DNA of 16,463 nucleotides from Cladophialophora immunda (GCF_000835495.1 NW_015622560.1:1-16463); one strand, 5' to 3'; shown: positions 1-9,357, numbered from the stretch's first letter. Program-made: numbers and translations. Notes: a model not told the origin generated them from the sequence alone.

Positions 1-2
1 GA

Positions 3-428
3 CTTGTCACAGCCTCGTGTACCGATGGCTCGACGTACGTTTGGGACCAACGTCAGCCTCAAAAGCCATTACATACGCTGGCTCATGGTCAACCCATGAT
101 GCAGCTTCGCCCTGATCAAGACCGTGAACTTGAAGATGTGGGGGTCAGATACATCGAGTGGAGTCATAATACTGGACAATTGTACACGGGGTCTAGTGAC
201 GGCTTCCTGAAGCATTGGGACACACGCCGCTCGCCGGCCGATGTCCTACTCGAGGACCTTGTGGATACCGGTCGTGGAATCCTGTGTGGACGTCTTTCGC
301 CCGATCATTCATCCTTGCTGCTCGGGGACGAAGACGGGCGTCTGCATCTACTTAGCTCGTCGAATGGTCCATCTCCAGAGGAGCAGTTTTGTTTCCGAGT
401 GGCCGAACGATGGAACATTGACAACTAG
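3..428 (+). CDS. WD40 repeat protein, 3' part (5' end outside window)
   Basis: The frame is open from base 3 to a TAG at 428, so the gene begins upstream of the window. Three WD40-type blades can be read. The first ends in DGSTYVWDQR. The second runs from VGVRYIEWS to TGSSDGFLKHWDTRR, with the typical GSSDG turn and W-D ending. The third is GILCGRLSPDHSSLLLGDEDGRLHLLS. These match the usual blade pattern of a hydrophobic strand, a D-G turn and a final W-D or equivalent. Such proteins are beta-propeller scaffolds; the partner cannot be named. The stop falls about 20 residues after the last blade, so this may be the natural C-terminus, or the gene may have been shortened, because the DNA that follows looks decayed. 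The in-frame ATG at 96 is internal, since blade sequence precedes it. Confidence 0.75.
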   Translation, partial: LVTASCTDGSTYVWDQRQPQKPLHTLAHGQPMMQLRPDQDRELEDVGVRYIEWSHNTGQLYTGSSDGFLKHWDTRRSPADVLLEDLVDTGRGILCGRLSPDHSSLLLGDEDGRLHLLSSSNGPSPEEQFCFRVAERWNIDN

Positions 429-807
429 GGACTGCTCTTACGGAAGGATGAAAAGTGATCAATGAAGAGACCGGTCGGAAGCGAAGACTGATGAATGTGT
501 AGGACAATAGTGACAGGGACAGGAACGGCGAGGTTGGGGGATTTATATTGACCAGAATAGAGTCCTTGAGGCTGCGAACTACGCTTATTGCCCCTGGCCA
601 GAATTGCGGTATCTCTCATCTAGTTATAGCTTCAGCAGAAATCGTAGTGGTGTTTGACCTGGTAGACCGATCGAGTCGCAACGATCAAGTCCTTCTGGGA
701 AGAAAGCACGAGATCATCCACCTTGATAGGATGTCTTGCAGAAGTAGACTCGCGGCATAGAAAGTGTCCCGAGGTCACCAAAGGAGACAACAAAGAGAAA
801 CAACGTC

Positions 808-960
808 TTGGTCGGCCACATATGCTTCCGGTTCGTCATCTTCAACACCGGCATCTCCTACGACATGGCCCAAGAACCCGCGCTGACTGCCGCACGCGTA
901 GTTCTTGGAGTTTCGAGGGTGTCTTGCAGGTGCAACAGGAGATATGTATCCCGTCTTGAG
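808..960 (+). pseudogene. possible MFS transporter fragment (very weak)
   Basis: The forward frame from 808 reads LVGHICFRFVIFNTGISYDM and then AQEPALTAARVVLGV. This resembles the transmembrane helix plus 'R-x-L-x-G' segment of fungal drug:H+ antiporter-type MFS transporters. In a neighbouring frame just downstream, AGATGDMYPV resembles the next conserved 'GG-x-x-A-D-M' segment, as if a frameshift separated the two. There is no start, no complete helix bundle and no further match on either side. This is by-eye resemblance over about 50 residues and may be chance. Confidence 0.2.
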
Positions 961-1521
961 CATTGTCCACATCACGTCTTCCTTTCTCTTTCAAGCTCTA
1001 GGTTCGCCCATTCGTGTGGTTCGTCGCCAGTAGCTTTTCGAACCAACGAGCGGATCGGCCTTTTCGTCCTGGCAGAGGCTCCCCCGTCCTTTATCCTCCT
1101 CCACTGGAATAAGTAGAAAATACCGTGTTGGCGAGATTCCACCGTACACATCTCGTCCTGGTCCCATTTCTCCTCTTCCCTGGCCAACCGCGTCCTGCAC
1201 GGAGGAAGCCGTTCGTCTGAATGCTCCTGGAGTTTCGTTTGTTATCGGGGCCGGTTACGATAGATTTCTGGAAGAAGGGAGGGTGCATCCTATACATTCT
1301 TCGTTTCGTCTGTCAGTGGAATCGAGATGACATGAAGTTGTCGCAAGAAGATCGAAGTGTCCTGTTCTCTGAAGTCTTGACTGGGAAGTGGAACCCGTAC
1401 ACTCAAAACCCTTCCTTTGAGCGGGCATCTTTGTTGACATTCTTCTTTGAGTGCAGCAACCTTCGACCACGCTCTGGAGAAGACAGACACACACTTCGCG
1501 TCAGGGTGTCCATCCCATTGC

Positions 1522-1576
1522 GGGTTATTGTGGGTTATTGTTGCGCCTGGAACAGTTGCTGTTCCAGAAGCGCTTC
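1522..1576. repeat. 10-bp tandem duplication followed by a perfect hairpin
   Basis: GGGTTATTGT occurs twice in a row at 1522-1541. A perfect inverted repeat follows: CTGGAACAG (1547-1555), loop TTG, CTGTTCCAG (1559-1567). The outer flanks also pair partly (GCG on the left, CGC on the right). An overlapping palindrome GAAGCGCTTC lies at 1566-1575. No coding context is evident; it could be a remnant of a small transposable element end. Confidence 0.5.
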
Positions 1577-1836
1577 AGGCGTTACCTGATTGCGCCTAGT
1601 GCCAGGAGGCGTTGCGGCGCCGCAGGACTCAGGAGAGGTCTTCCTGCAAATCTAACCTCATGATGCGAGCTCAACTTTCTCCATCCTTCCATATTCGCAT
1701 AGTTGATTAATCAACCTCCTCAGAATGCTAGAGCCATGAAAGTGTGGAAGCGCACTCATAATGACACTATCTCAACCCTATCTCGCCTTCTTGTGGGTGA
1801 TGTCCTAAGTTTCCCGGGTTCCCGTCTCCTTTTACG

Positions 1837-4100
1837 TTAGAGTTCTTCTAGCTTCATTTTCATATCAGAGAAAGAGCAGCGCGTCTCGGTTATGACTTTG
1901 CCATGCCCTGGTATGACAACCTGTGCCAAAAGCCCGTCTGACTCCAGATTGAGCTTCACTTGGTACTCACAGACGTTGAACTTGAGTTCACCGCTATGAC
2001 GATCCTCAGAGTAGTGACAACTGATAATGTGCTCTTGTGGGATTTGCTCCGTCGGAAGGTTCAGGGTCAATATCACCGGGGCTGCATTTTGGAGTCAGCC
2101 TAGAGGGGGGCCGACGCGGGTGAAGGGTCATACTTACCCTGGTATAGGACATTAGGATCCTCTTTTGCAGCATAGAGGAGTTCTTTTGTGAACCGCCGAA
2201 TCAAGATGTTCTCAGGCCACGTCGGATGGTCGCGAACGGAGGCGGTTTCTCGGCCGGGTCGGAAGTAGGACCGCCCCACGTAGAGTTCACTTTCCTGTCT
2301 GTTTGTCAGTCGTCGTGTAGGCGGAGGTAAGGATACCACTCACGGGTGGAATGATCAAGGCCGCAGTTGCGCCCTCGTAGATTTCCAGGTCAATGTTACG
2401 CTCCGCTCCCGGCTGACTATTTGGTCACATAGTCAGCACCGACCTAGACACGTCCCAGAAACCGGCCTCTTACCCTTCCTGTGTTTCCTCCCAACCAACA
2501 TAACCATACCCGTGACGCGCCCTATGCTGGCTCGATCCCTCTTTTGCGTCCGCCAGTAGGTGCCTCAACCCTTCCACCAGGCCCGTCCGAGGCTTCTCGG
2601 AGCGTTTCCAAACCTCGGGGAACATCTCCTTCAGCTTGTCGCAGAGTCGGACGGAGTGAGACTGGCCTCCGCTCGAGACGAAGCTTATTTTGCACTTTTC
2701 AAAAGCCTCCGATATCCGATATGTCTCCCGTTGCTCGTCGGACATCCTGTCCCCGTGGAGGGAATCCCATATGTTGTCACACTGAAGGCGATATTGCTCC
2801 TTCCGCTTTTCGAATTCTTCCATGCCCAATTTATACTCTTCGTGTAAGTACTCGACGATCTTATCCAAGACGCCATCCATCACAACGCTCTCGAATTGGT
2901 CGCTGAAGTCGCCCTCGAGAACGAAGCCGTCTGGTAGCGAGTTCTTCAAGAGCGAACCCACCACCCAGTTCGTCGGCGATTTGGTTTTGAGCACGTTGGC
3001 CCACAGCGTCATGAAGGCCTCCAACTCTGCTGGCGTGATGTCTGAAAACTGAGTTTGAATGAATTCTTTATATTGAGCTTCGATATGTTCCCCGCCCATG
3101 TCTAGATATCTCGGCGCATAGATCTCCTCGCTGTAGACAAGGCCCTTGTCGACGATAACGAGCATCATGTAAAAGTCGGTCGTCCCGCCGCCCCCGTCGT
3201 GGACGGCGAGTAGATAGCTTCCCGGATCTTTGATCTCGGCGATGCAGTTTCGCGCCACCGCCAGACTTTCAGGGTAGATGTCGATCGAAGTGACCGCGAA
3301 TCCGACCGCCTCGCTGGCGCGGCGGAGACACTCATCGTACCTCTCCCGAGCGACCTGGTCGCACTGAGACGGCAGGGCTGCAGCCACCCGCAAGTTACAG
3401 GTTTCGCTGTCGTGAAGGAAGCCTTCTTTTCTGAGTTGCTTCAAAAGCCCTTCGAATATCTTCTCTAAGAAGTGCGAAATCATGTCGTCTTCAGTCAAGC
3501 CTTTTGTCAGAGGAAGCAGTCTGTTGACTAGGTCTTCCGCTTCTTTTCGTATGGTCGAGGAGTCGTCCGACGTGAGGAGGAGTTTGAACCAGCGAAGAAC
3601 ATTTTCGCCCCCGAGGAGGACCTCGTGCCCGTACCGCTTGACCTTGCCAGACGCGTCGTACTGCAAGAGGGAAGGAACCATCGGGGCATGTTCGAGGGTG
3701 TCGGGCATGTCGGCGAACTCGGAGACGAGGATTAGGCGCTACTGACTGTCAATCGGACTCTAAAAACACAGGTAATAACGCGTACCTCATTAGATATCAC
3801 GGCTACGATCGAATTGCTTGTCCCAAAGTCGATCACGACCGTGATTTCTTTCGGCTTTGGTGTCCTCTCCCCGTGTTGTTCCGTCTCGAGCTCTGAAGAT
3901 TCGTCGTCTGGTTGGACTGCCCCCTGCCGCGGAGATCCGTTGCGTTGTTCCATCTCCAACGGCGGAGATCCATCGTCTTCTCGATCCGCCTCGGGCAGCA
4001 AATGTGCGTCGTCTCGTTGTGCCGCCTTGGGCAACGGGGGTTTGAACCTAGTTCTTCTACCTTCATTGGCCTCTTTCCTTCTTTTCTTTCCCCAGGCCAT
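1837..4100 (-). CDS. HSP70-like (divergent actin-fold) ATPase, 5 exons
   Basis: Exons on the minus strand are 4100-3786, 3738-2474, 2416-2344, 2294-2138 and 2081-1837. The four GT-AG introns are 47, 57, 49 and 56 nt. The junction phases agree and the joined length is 2055 nt (684 aa plus stop). HSP70 ATPase signatures appear in order: phosphate-1 VVIDFGTSNSIVAV (about residues 88-101), phosphate-2 HDGGGGTTDF (about 285-294), and the adenosine motif FVSSGGQSHSVRLCDKLKE (about 458-476). The first 85 residues are charged and low-complexity. The C-terminus shows alternating beta-like strands rather than a canonical HSP70 substrate domain with an EEVD tail. This fits the expanded, non-canonical HSP70-like proteins of filamentous fungi, probably cytosolic ATPases of unknown client. 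An upstream in-frame ATG at 4196 would add 32 residues. I chose 4100 because the extra stretch has no family features. Confidence 0.88.
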
Positions 4101-4196
4101 GGGGCCAGACGCCGTCGAGCGTACGATATTGAATGGATTAGGATCAGTTCTTTTGCTCACCAACCGCAGATGACTTACGAAATGGAGCGCGAACAT

Positions 4197-4723
4197 ACCC
4201 TGTGTTTCCGCGGTGTGGACGCGCTAGATCAAGACGCGCTAACGGATGCAGCTACGCCGCCCAACCATTTCCGGTATAGTACCACTTATCTCCCTTGAGC
4301 TTCTACGAGACTCCATGACCGCGTTGGCCGAGATCGGTGGGCCCTTAAAAGATTACCCGACTAGACTTAGGAGCGAAAAGACAAGGTCTGGCGCTCAGAT
4401 TTAACCAGACCATTCTCAAAGACATTTTATATGTGTCCAGCCATTCTCTCTTCTTCATCTCTCTCGTTGGTTGTGCTAGACGTCGTCGAAGTTGAGCAAC
4501 CTCGTCATCGATTTTTGGGTTCACTCGGCATACGTATTATTATTGAACCGTAGTGTAGTGTAGGCGCTGCATTTTCCTACATATATTTACGCGTATTGCA
4601 ATGCAGTCCTTATCGTTATCGGCTTCATGCTTGCGCGTAGTGCATCGACAACTACGGACACGCTAACCAGTGATCGATAAGGGTTCGCGTAGTGCAATGC
4701 AGCGCGCGTGTACCTCTGACTAG
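4197..4723. other. spacer between HSP70-like gene and OrsD relic
   Basis: No gene is seen. The part near 4200-4450 is upstream of the divergently placed HSP70-like gene and should hold its promoter; no TATA or CCAAT element stands out enough to call. The part from about 4549 to 4705 carries short interspersed repeats that are listed separately. Confidence 0.5.
4549..4705. repeat. interspersed GCGTAGTGCAATGCAG-type repeats with inverted GCGCTGCAT ends
   Basis: GCGTATTGCAATGCAG (4591-4606) recurs with one mismatch as GCGTAGTGCAATGCAG (4687-4702). A partial third copy, GCGTAGTGCAT, starts at 4635. GTAGTGTAGTGTAGG lies around 4551-4563. GCGCTGCAT at 4564-4572 is exactly inverted as ATGCAGCGC at 4697-4705, so the block is bounded by a 9-bp inverted repeat. 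The clustering resembles subterminal repeats of a DNA transposon or a MITE remnant lying just upstream of the OrsD-like relic. Confidence 0.5.
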
Positions 4724-5609
4724 AATGGAGACAACATTGACTTTCAGACGTCTATATCGCAGGCATGCTTTCCATATTCATGGTCATTAGACTGGCTGAC
4801 AGATCTTGGGTTGATTGCGAGTCAGCCAGAGCAGGTTCTCATCTGTCAACACTGCAAAATTGCCCTCAACATTTCCGAGAGCCGCACGTTCAAACACCTA
4901 TCTCAGAAGCACAACATTGGGGGCCACCTTGAGATTCAGCTTACTTGATATCTTCGCTCTTTGTCTTTAAAGAACCCGCTTAACGTTCCTCTACGAGAAG
5001 ATGGATCAAGCCCTCATCCGCATCTGGCTATTCGGCAAGGACATGCCTGTCAAGCATGTGGCTTTCGGACATCCAATCGTGACACATATCGAAGGCATTT
5101 GTTCAAAGATCCACAACTTTCGCCCTGGCTCCCATAATCAGGGTAATACTGCCTATCTACAATCCTGGACCCAAGGTGGACCGGGAGAACGACCATGGTG
5201 GATCGTCCGCGCTGACTTAGTGAGCCCCGAGCAAGTCAAAGCACCTAGCGGCACCGGTACCGAACAGTGTGATTGTCTTCAACAGCTTCGCCAGCAAGAG
5301 CAGAGTCGAATCGAACGCGTAGCCCTCTCGAATACCGAGGACCTCGTCGACTCTAGTGACCCAAATTCGCTTCAAGACAGCCCATGGATCGAACGTACCG
5401 GGTGGAAGAAAGCATACCACGGAATCCGCCGAGATATTCTTATCGCTTTGACTCAATTGCCAGACCAATATAGTAGCGTACATGGACTTTCACTTGGACT
5501 GTTTTCCGATGGAGAAGGAAAATGCAAAGTCAACGCACGGCCTATGGGGCCAGGTCACGGGGTAATTGAAAGCTATTGTATCGATGAACGCCCCTCCTTT
5601 GTTTATTGA
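4724..5609 (+). pseudogene. OrsD-like zinc-finger protein, broken copy 1
   Basis: Two open segments in different frames line up with the OrsD-like copy at 15220-16463. Segment A (4724-4948, ends in TGA) reads LDWLTDLGLI, then QVLICQHCKIAL and FKHLSQKHNI: a C-x2-C...H-x4-H zinc finger at the position where copy 2 has ILICTHDSCGYAI and ARRHL/YEKHEI. Segment B (5001-5609, other frame) has YLQSWTQGG...WWIVRAD and SPWIERTGWKKAYHGIRRDI. These match FLQSWVQEG...YWTVNMD and SPWFQRTQWLSTYRGADRGV of copy 2. The region between the finger and YLQSW, where the family has a second CxxC finger, is degraded. The final 30 or so residues no longer follow the family and run into the WD40 gene. OrsD-type proteins are fungal and of unknown biochemical role. 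Confidence 0.65.
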
Positions 5610-6986
5610 TCACAGCAGTCCTTCCGATCGGACCATAGTTTCAAGGGTTGTGACCGTGCCACCATCTGACAGGTTTCGGCATCATATTGTCGTACCAGAT
5701 CATCACGTCCCAAGGTGTAGATTGTACTAGTTGGGCCATGTGCAGCGATTGCTATCACTCCGTCGCCGGTCTGGATTTGCTCACCAGTAACGCGCCGCTT
5801 GCGAACGTCCCAAACCATCACTCGATCTTCGCAGAATTGTGATATTTTACCCTTCTTGGACCATGCTATCAATATCTGACCTGGGCCTTCCGTGATCGAC
5901 CCGGAGACCTGGCGGGTGGACCAAGCCGCTTGGGTTGTTGCTGACTTTGACACGCGCGGGATGCTGAGAATGCTGAGTTTGCCACCGGCCAGCTGAAATG
6001 CAAGTCTGTCCTTTTTGTTTTTCCGAGACGTAGGATGCCACGCTAGGGAGACGGGGGGACTAGACGTTTCCACGACATGAAGGTAGATGGAGGATCCTCG
6101 CAACTCGGCCAGCACGATAGAACCTGTCTTGTACCTGGTGTGGGATCAGCTTGGCGTGATACTGCCGCATGAAGCATGAAGGACACTCACGCAACGGCGC
6201 ACTTTCGGCTATCAGGCGAGGCCGCTATTGCCGTGATAGAACCTTTTCTGGTATTGATGATTTTGGATTTCCTCGTGGATGGTTCGAAGAGAATGATATC
6301 ACCACTTCTATTCCCTGAGGAGTGTCAACACTGAAGTTGAGGGTAAATGGCTGGAACATAGGGGACATACCGAATATGATGCCGTCGTTCATCATCCAAT
6401 GGCCGACCTGCACAGACACCGAGAATTCGTACTGCAGAATAGCCTTGCCGGTAAGCAAGTTCCACAAGATGCCGATCCGCCCCACATCACAGCTGAACGC
6501 CCGCTCGGAAACGGAGCCGTCGGTCAATATGAGTTCAATGTTGTTGTGATGCTCGTTGAGGTGTCTTTTGACCGACAGCGTATCACGGTGCACACAGACT
6601 ATCGTCGAACATGGTGCAAAAAGCAGGTAGGAAGCCGATACGGCGGAGGGGCTGGGCCGTGGAGAGACGGTGGGTTTCGCCGTGGAATCTTCATCGCCAT
6701 AGAGAGAGTCACCGTCCGATGACGAATCTTCATAGCTAGAGTCAGGGCTGAGGCTGGAGAGAGTCTCGCAGTCCGACGACGAATCTTCATCGCCATCGAG
6801 AGAGTCACCGTCCGATGACGGATCATAGCTAGAGTCAGGGCCGAGGCTGGAGAGAGTCTCGCGGCCCGACGACGAATCTTCCTCGCTATGGAAAGAGTCG
6901 AGGCTAGAGAGAGTCTTGCGGTCCTCTGATAGAGGGAATTGGGAACTCTGGCTTCGGGCGGTCATTCTCTCTAGCAGGTAGGACAT
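5603..6986 (-). CDS. WD40 repeat protein, 3 exons, probably C-terminally truncated
   Basis: Minus-strand exons are 6986-6371, 6314-6191 and 6134-5603, with two 56-nt GT-AG introns (6315-6370, 6135-6190). Both junctions restore the family reading: FGNRSGDIILFEPST across the first and CAVAYKTGSIVLAEL across the second. Total is 1272 nt (423 aa plus stop). Residues about 10-100 are an acidic Ser/Asp-rich stretch with a tandem repeat. From YLLFAPCSTIVCVHRDTL onward the protein follows a fungal WD40 family with blades such as VGRIGILWNLLTG, GDIILFEPST, VMVWDVRKRR and STIYTLGRDDLVRQYD. Family members I recall are much longer and continue past this point. Here the protein ends in a basic, unrelated tail whose stop overlaps the convergent OrsD-like relic by 7 bases. 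It may still be expressed as a short propeller protein. Confidence 0.8.
6685..6930 (-). repeat. in-frame tandem repeat coding for acidic Ser/Asp units
   Basis: Two long units lie head to tail, 96 bp (6685-6780) and 93 bp (6781-6873), followed by a partial third unit to about 6930. The long units are highly alike, and the 3-bp length difference keeps the frame. Each encodes a unit of the type EDSSS-ETLSSL-PDSSY-SDGDSL-GD in the N-terminal part of the WD40 protein. Repeat number is likely to vary between strains. Confidence 0.8.
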
Positions 6987-8025
6987 TTCGCAGCAAGGTA
7001 GGATTCTCTAAGAGGCTTCGTCAGATGTAACGGAGGGACTCAAAGAGAGGGAGGGCAGTGACCTGCCGTGGCTAACAGACCGTTAATAAAAGTCTCGAGG
7101 GCGGTACTGGAGACAATGTTAATTCCCTCGTTACGATTCGGTGACTCGGCATATGGTCGTCATCGGACCAGAACCCTGACTGGTGAAGGCCAGTTATGTG
7201 CGACAAAGGATCGCGGATTGTTCCAGGGCGTGAACCGACTAGGGTGAATCCGTCTTAGCCTACCCAGTATCTGCTCGTTGCTCTCAGGACGAAACCTGAA
7301 CTGAGAGGGGATATTCTCCATGTTGGGGAAGGGTTCGAGCCATGGAGAAAGGTTAATGATATCTAGATGCTGTGACTTGTGACGATGTCCTCGGTAATGC
7401 GAAGTGGTTGGCTCTCGATCGAGAATGTAGAACGCGTGAAGTGCCGCTTTTGGGGGCAATTTAGCGAGACGCTCCGGGCATGTCTCCGATTTTCGGCCAA
7501 CGATTGGCCAATTTCTTGGGCGCTGTCTTGGAACACTTAGAAACGTGATGGCCTGTTGTCCTGCGCTTAGCTTGGCAGTTCCTCAGCCCCAGTTGGCGGG
7601 ACCTCGGATCACGGTTCACAACTTCACAGATCACACTTCTGGCAGCAAAAGGGATCGAGAAGATCACCTACCGTACGTGATTTAGTCCCACTTGTTAATC
7701 GCTCCACCTGTCCCTAGGGTGAATTTTATGTTCGCAATTCATTTTGCTGACTTGTGCACCAAGCCCTATCACGTCGCATTACGGAAGAAGAGAAGGGGGG
7801 GTGGGAGCGTATCCAAGTTGCAGACACCAGTACGACCCGACGAACTCACCTCTACGCGCAAGGTGTTCCCAACGACCCGTGGTGCTGGCGCCGCAAGTGC
7901 GACGGTTGAAGAAAAGAGAGCAGGACTTGCCGTGTAGGGGCGCTTGCACTGGCTACAAGCAGTGGTTAACACCTCTCCCAGGCAATTCCAGTCTCTTCCC
8001 GTGTCGGACCCAAAAAGACTCTATA
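6987..8025. other. intergenic stretch with only unrecognised short ORFs
   Basis: About 200 bases next to 6986 should hold the WD40 gene promoter. Beyond that, a minus-strand frame is open from about 7459 to 7160; its first ATG is at 7321, starting MENIPSQFRFRPESNEQ. It has no domain I recognise and no supporting context. Other ORFs between 7461 and 7970 look random. A purine-rich AGAAGAGAAGGGGGGGTGGG run lies near 7786-7805. Confidence 0.45.
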
Positions 8026-8904
8026 TCATCTCCATTGCGAAGCTTTGAGCGACACGCGGCTGGTTTTCAGCTCAAGAGTCAGCTGGATAGCCCGCGAATC
8101 ATTCTTACGGGCGGCCATATTAACACCTGAATGTCTATCTTCGAGACGTCGTAGGGCGATTAGAATTGACTGATTGCGTGGCTCGTCCTCTCCACCGACT
8201 GCACAGTGAGCAACCACTCCGAGAAAGGCATATATGCAACCGGGTGCAGTCCAGATATCGAAGCTAATATGGATCTTAGATAGCGCCTGCTTCAGCTTAA
8301 TCTTCACTATCTGCTTTGCAAAGTTGTGGTCGCGACGTACCCAGCGTCGAATAGTCGTCCTCGAGACTAAATATGGCTCGATAAGTGGGTTTGTTGATAG
8401 CATTAACCTCTTGAAGCCGGGGGTATCGATCTTTGAAAAGGCTATATGGTCTTCGACGCACCATCGTACGAGATTTTGCCGCCACTCATGAGTCTTAGGG
8501 GAGTAGTATAACTGCTTCTGGCCTAGTTTTATCTGCCCTGTAGAACTGTCTGTCGTTGGTGTAGTGGCGCTATAAGTACTGCTCTGTGGTTGTGGTACCA
8601 TCTGATGGGCAGAAAAGAGATGTTGTTGCATATTTGACGCTTGCTGTTTATGCAGTTTAACCATCTCCTTGCAGTGGTTGCATCGAATTGCACTCACGAT
8701 ATCTGGCTCACTAGGCCATCCATACGTCTGGCCATGCTCCCAAACCCACGAAGGCTTTTGTGACCCACGCTGACGGGGTTCACGACGTTCACGCTTTATG
8801 TATCTCACCCCTTTAACAATCTCTTCGTTAGGGTGTGGAGGCAGGAGGGAATCAACAACAATATTACAATTGCCGTCCATAGTAGGTTGCGAGGCGCCAG
8901 ACAT
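8026..8904 (-). pseudogene. hAT-family transposase, N-terminal portion with BED finger
   Basis: From the ATG at 8904 (MSGASQPTMDG) the frame runs 292 codons. A BED-type zinc finger lies at about residues 52-100: W53 and W55, C75-x2-C78 and H95-x4-H100. After a linker come YYSPKTHEWRQNLVRWCVED and RTTIRRWVRRDHNFAKQIVK. Next is the hAT catalytic-domain entry ISFDIWTAPGCIYAFLGVVAH, in which D216 matches the first acidic residue of the DDE triad. After GVNMA (about residue 263) the sequence stops resembling hAT. The remaining catalytic residues, the insertion domain and the C-terminal dimerisation domain are all missing, so the product cannot be an active transposase. A complete fungal hAT transposase is usually over 600 aa. 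Confidence 0.85.
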
Positions 8905-9012
8905 CTTTGTTCTTCCAAAATTGCTTGTTGTATTGAGATTTACAGCTGTCTGAAGAGACAAATGCTCTACACCGCTACTTGGATACTTGGGAGCTTCGCG
9001 GCTGACTAAGCT

Positions 9013-9106
9013 ACTCGCGAGTGGCACTCGCGATTGTTGGGTATGGCCACTCGCGAGTGACGAGTGACAAGTGGTCACGATTGCTACTCGCGAGTGTGCA
9101 GCACTG
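9013..9106. repeat. hAT terminal inverted repeat and palindromic subterminal repeats
   Basis: ACTCGCGAGTG occurs at 9013-9023 and 9086-9096. CACTCGCGAGTG, a perfect 12-bp palindrome, lies at 9048-9059, and a degenerate copy CACTCGCGATT at 9025-9035. The outermost copy sits inside the terminal sequence ending at 9106. Multiple short subterminal repeats next to the TIR are a known hAT feature and are thought to bind transposase. Confidence 0.75.
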
Positions 9107-9114
9107 TCCCAGAC

Positions 9115-9357
9115 GCCTTACTCTTGAATAGGTCGATAAGGACTCTTTTCGCCTCGGTCCGAGAGATGGAGCTCTCCCCTCTGTGTAAGGGGCTCACGAA
9201 GAAAGACCGAAAAGGGTATTCATTTCCTGATGATGAGGAATTGTTCCGAAGCACCTACCATCTCGACGAAGAGCTGCGTCATTCACTTTCAAGCCTTGAA
9301 AAGAAGTTTCGAGGTCTACAATTGAAAAATGGAGGCAAGAGCGAGGTTCGGAGTTGA
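9115..9357 (+). other. unrecognised ORF segment next to the hAT end
   Basis: The forward frame is open here and ends at TGA 9357. It encodes a charged sequence including ASVREMELSPLCKGLTKKDR and DEELRHSLSSLEKKFRGLQL, which looks helical or coiled-coil-like. The frame continues leftward into the transposon TIR, so any gene to which it belonged was cut by the insertion. It is in the same frame as the KilA-N-like relic downstream but separated from it by stops. No family could be assigned. Confidence 0.3.

Larger units (their letters stand above)
429..1836. other. intergenic stretch, no intact gene seen
   Basis: This 1.4 kb lies between the end of the WD40 fragment (+) and the end of the HSP70-like gene (-), so the flanking genes are convergent. 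Both strands carry only short ORFs without recognisable domains. The exceptions are a weak transporter-like stretch at 808-960 and a hairpin/tandem-repeat cluster at 1522-1576. The rest looks like old, degraded sequence. Confidence 0.6.
8026..9106 (-). mobile_element. hAT transposon, 5' half only
   Basis: The element is read on the minus strand. Its outer end is at 9106, where CAGTGCTGCACACTCGCGAGT starts; CAGTG is a common hAT terminal sequence. The next 95 bp contain palindromic subterminal repeats, followed by the transposase start at 8904. The catalytic middle and C-terminal dimerisation region are absent: the coding sequence leaves the family pattern at about 8115. No matching second TIR was found at lower coordinates, so the element is truncated. 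The 8 bases outside the TIR (9107-9114, TCCCAGAC) would be one copy of the target duplication. Confidence 0.75.

Noticed and set aside
1221..1589. Forward 122-codon frame as a gene
   Set aside because: No domain or plausible context. Its composition looks random and it spans the tandem repeat and hairpin region.
4130..4178. An extra 5' intron in the HSP70-like gene starting at the GTAAGT donor at 4178
   Set aside because: No acceptor with a pyrimidine tract follows at a fitting distance before the region that clearly codes, and the frame is already open without it.
3814..4298. Forward ORFs at 3814-4173 and 3912-4298
   Set aside because: They are antisense to HSP70-like exon 1, are low-complexity Ser/Arg-rich and show no domain.
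7160..7459. Minus-strand 99-codon frame as a gene
   Set aside because: It lacks an ATG at its start, has no recognisable domain and no supporting splice sites; kept only as a note in the intergenic entry.
7960..7980. CAGTGGTTAACACC as the missing second TIR of the hAT element
   Set aside because: Only about 10 of 16 bases agree with the end at 9106, no ACTCGCGAGT repeats are nearby, and the adjacent 8 bases (GCTACAAG) do not match TCCCAGAC at the other end.
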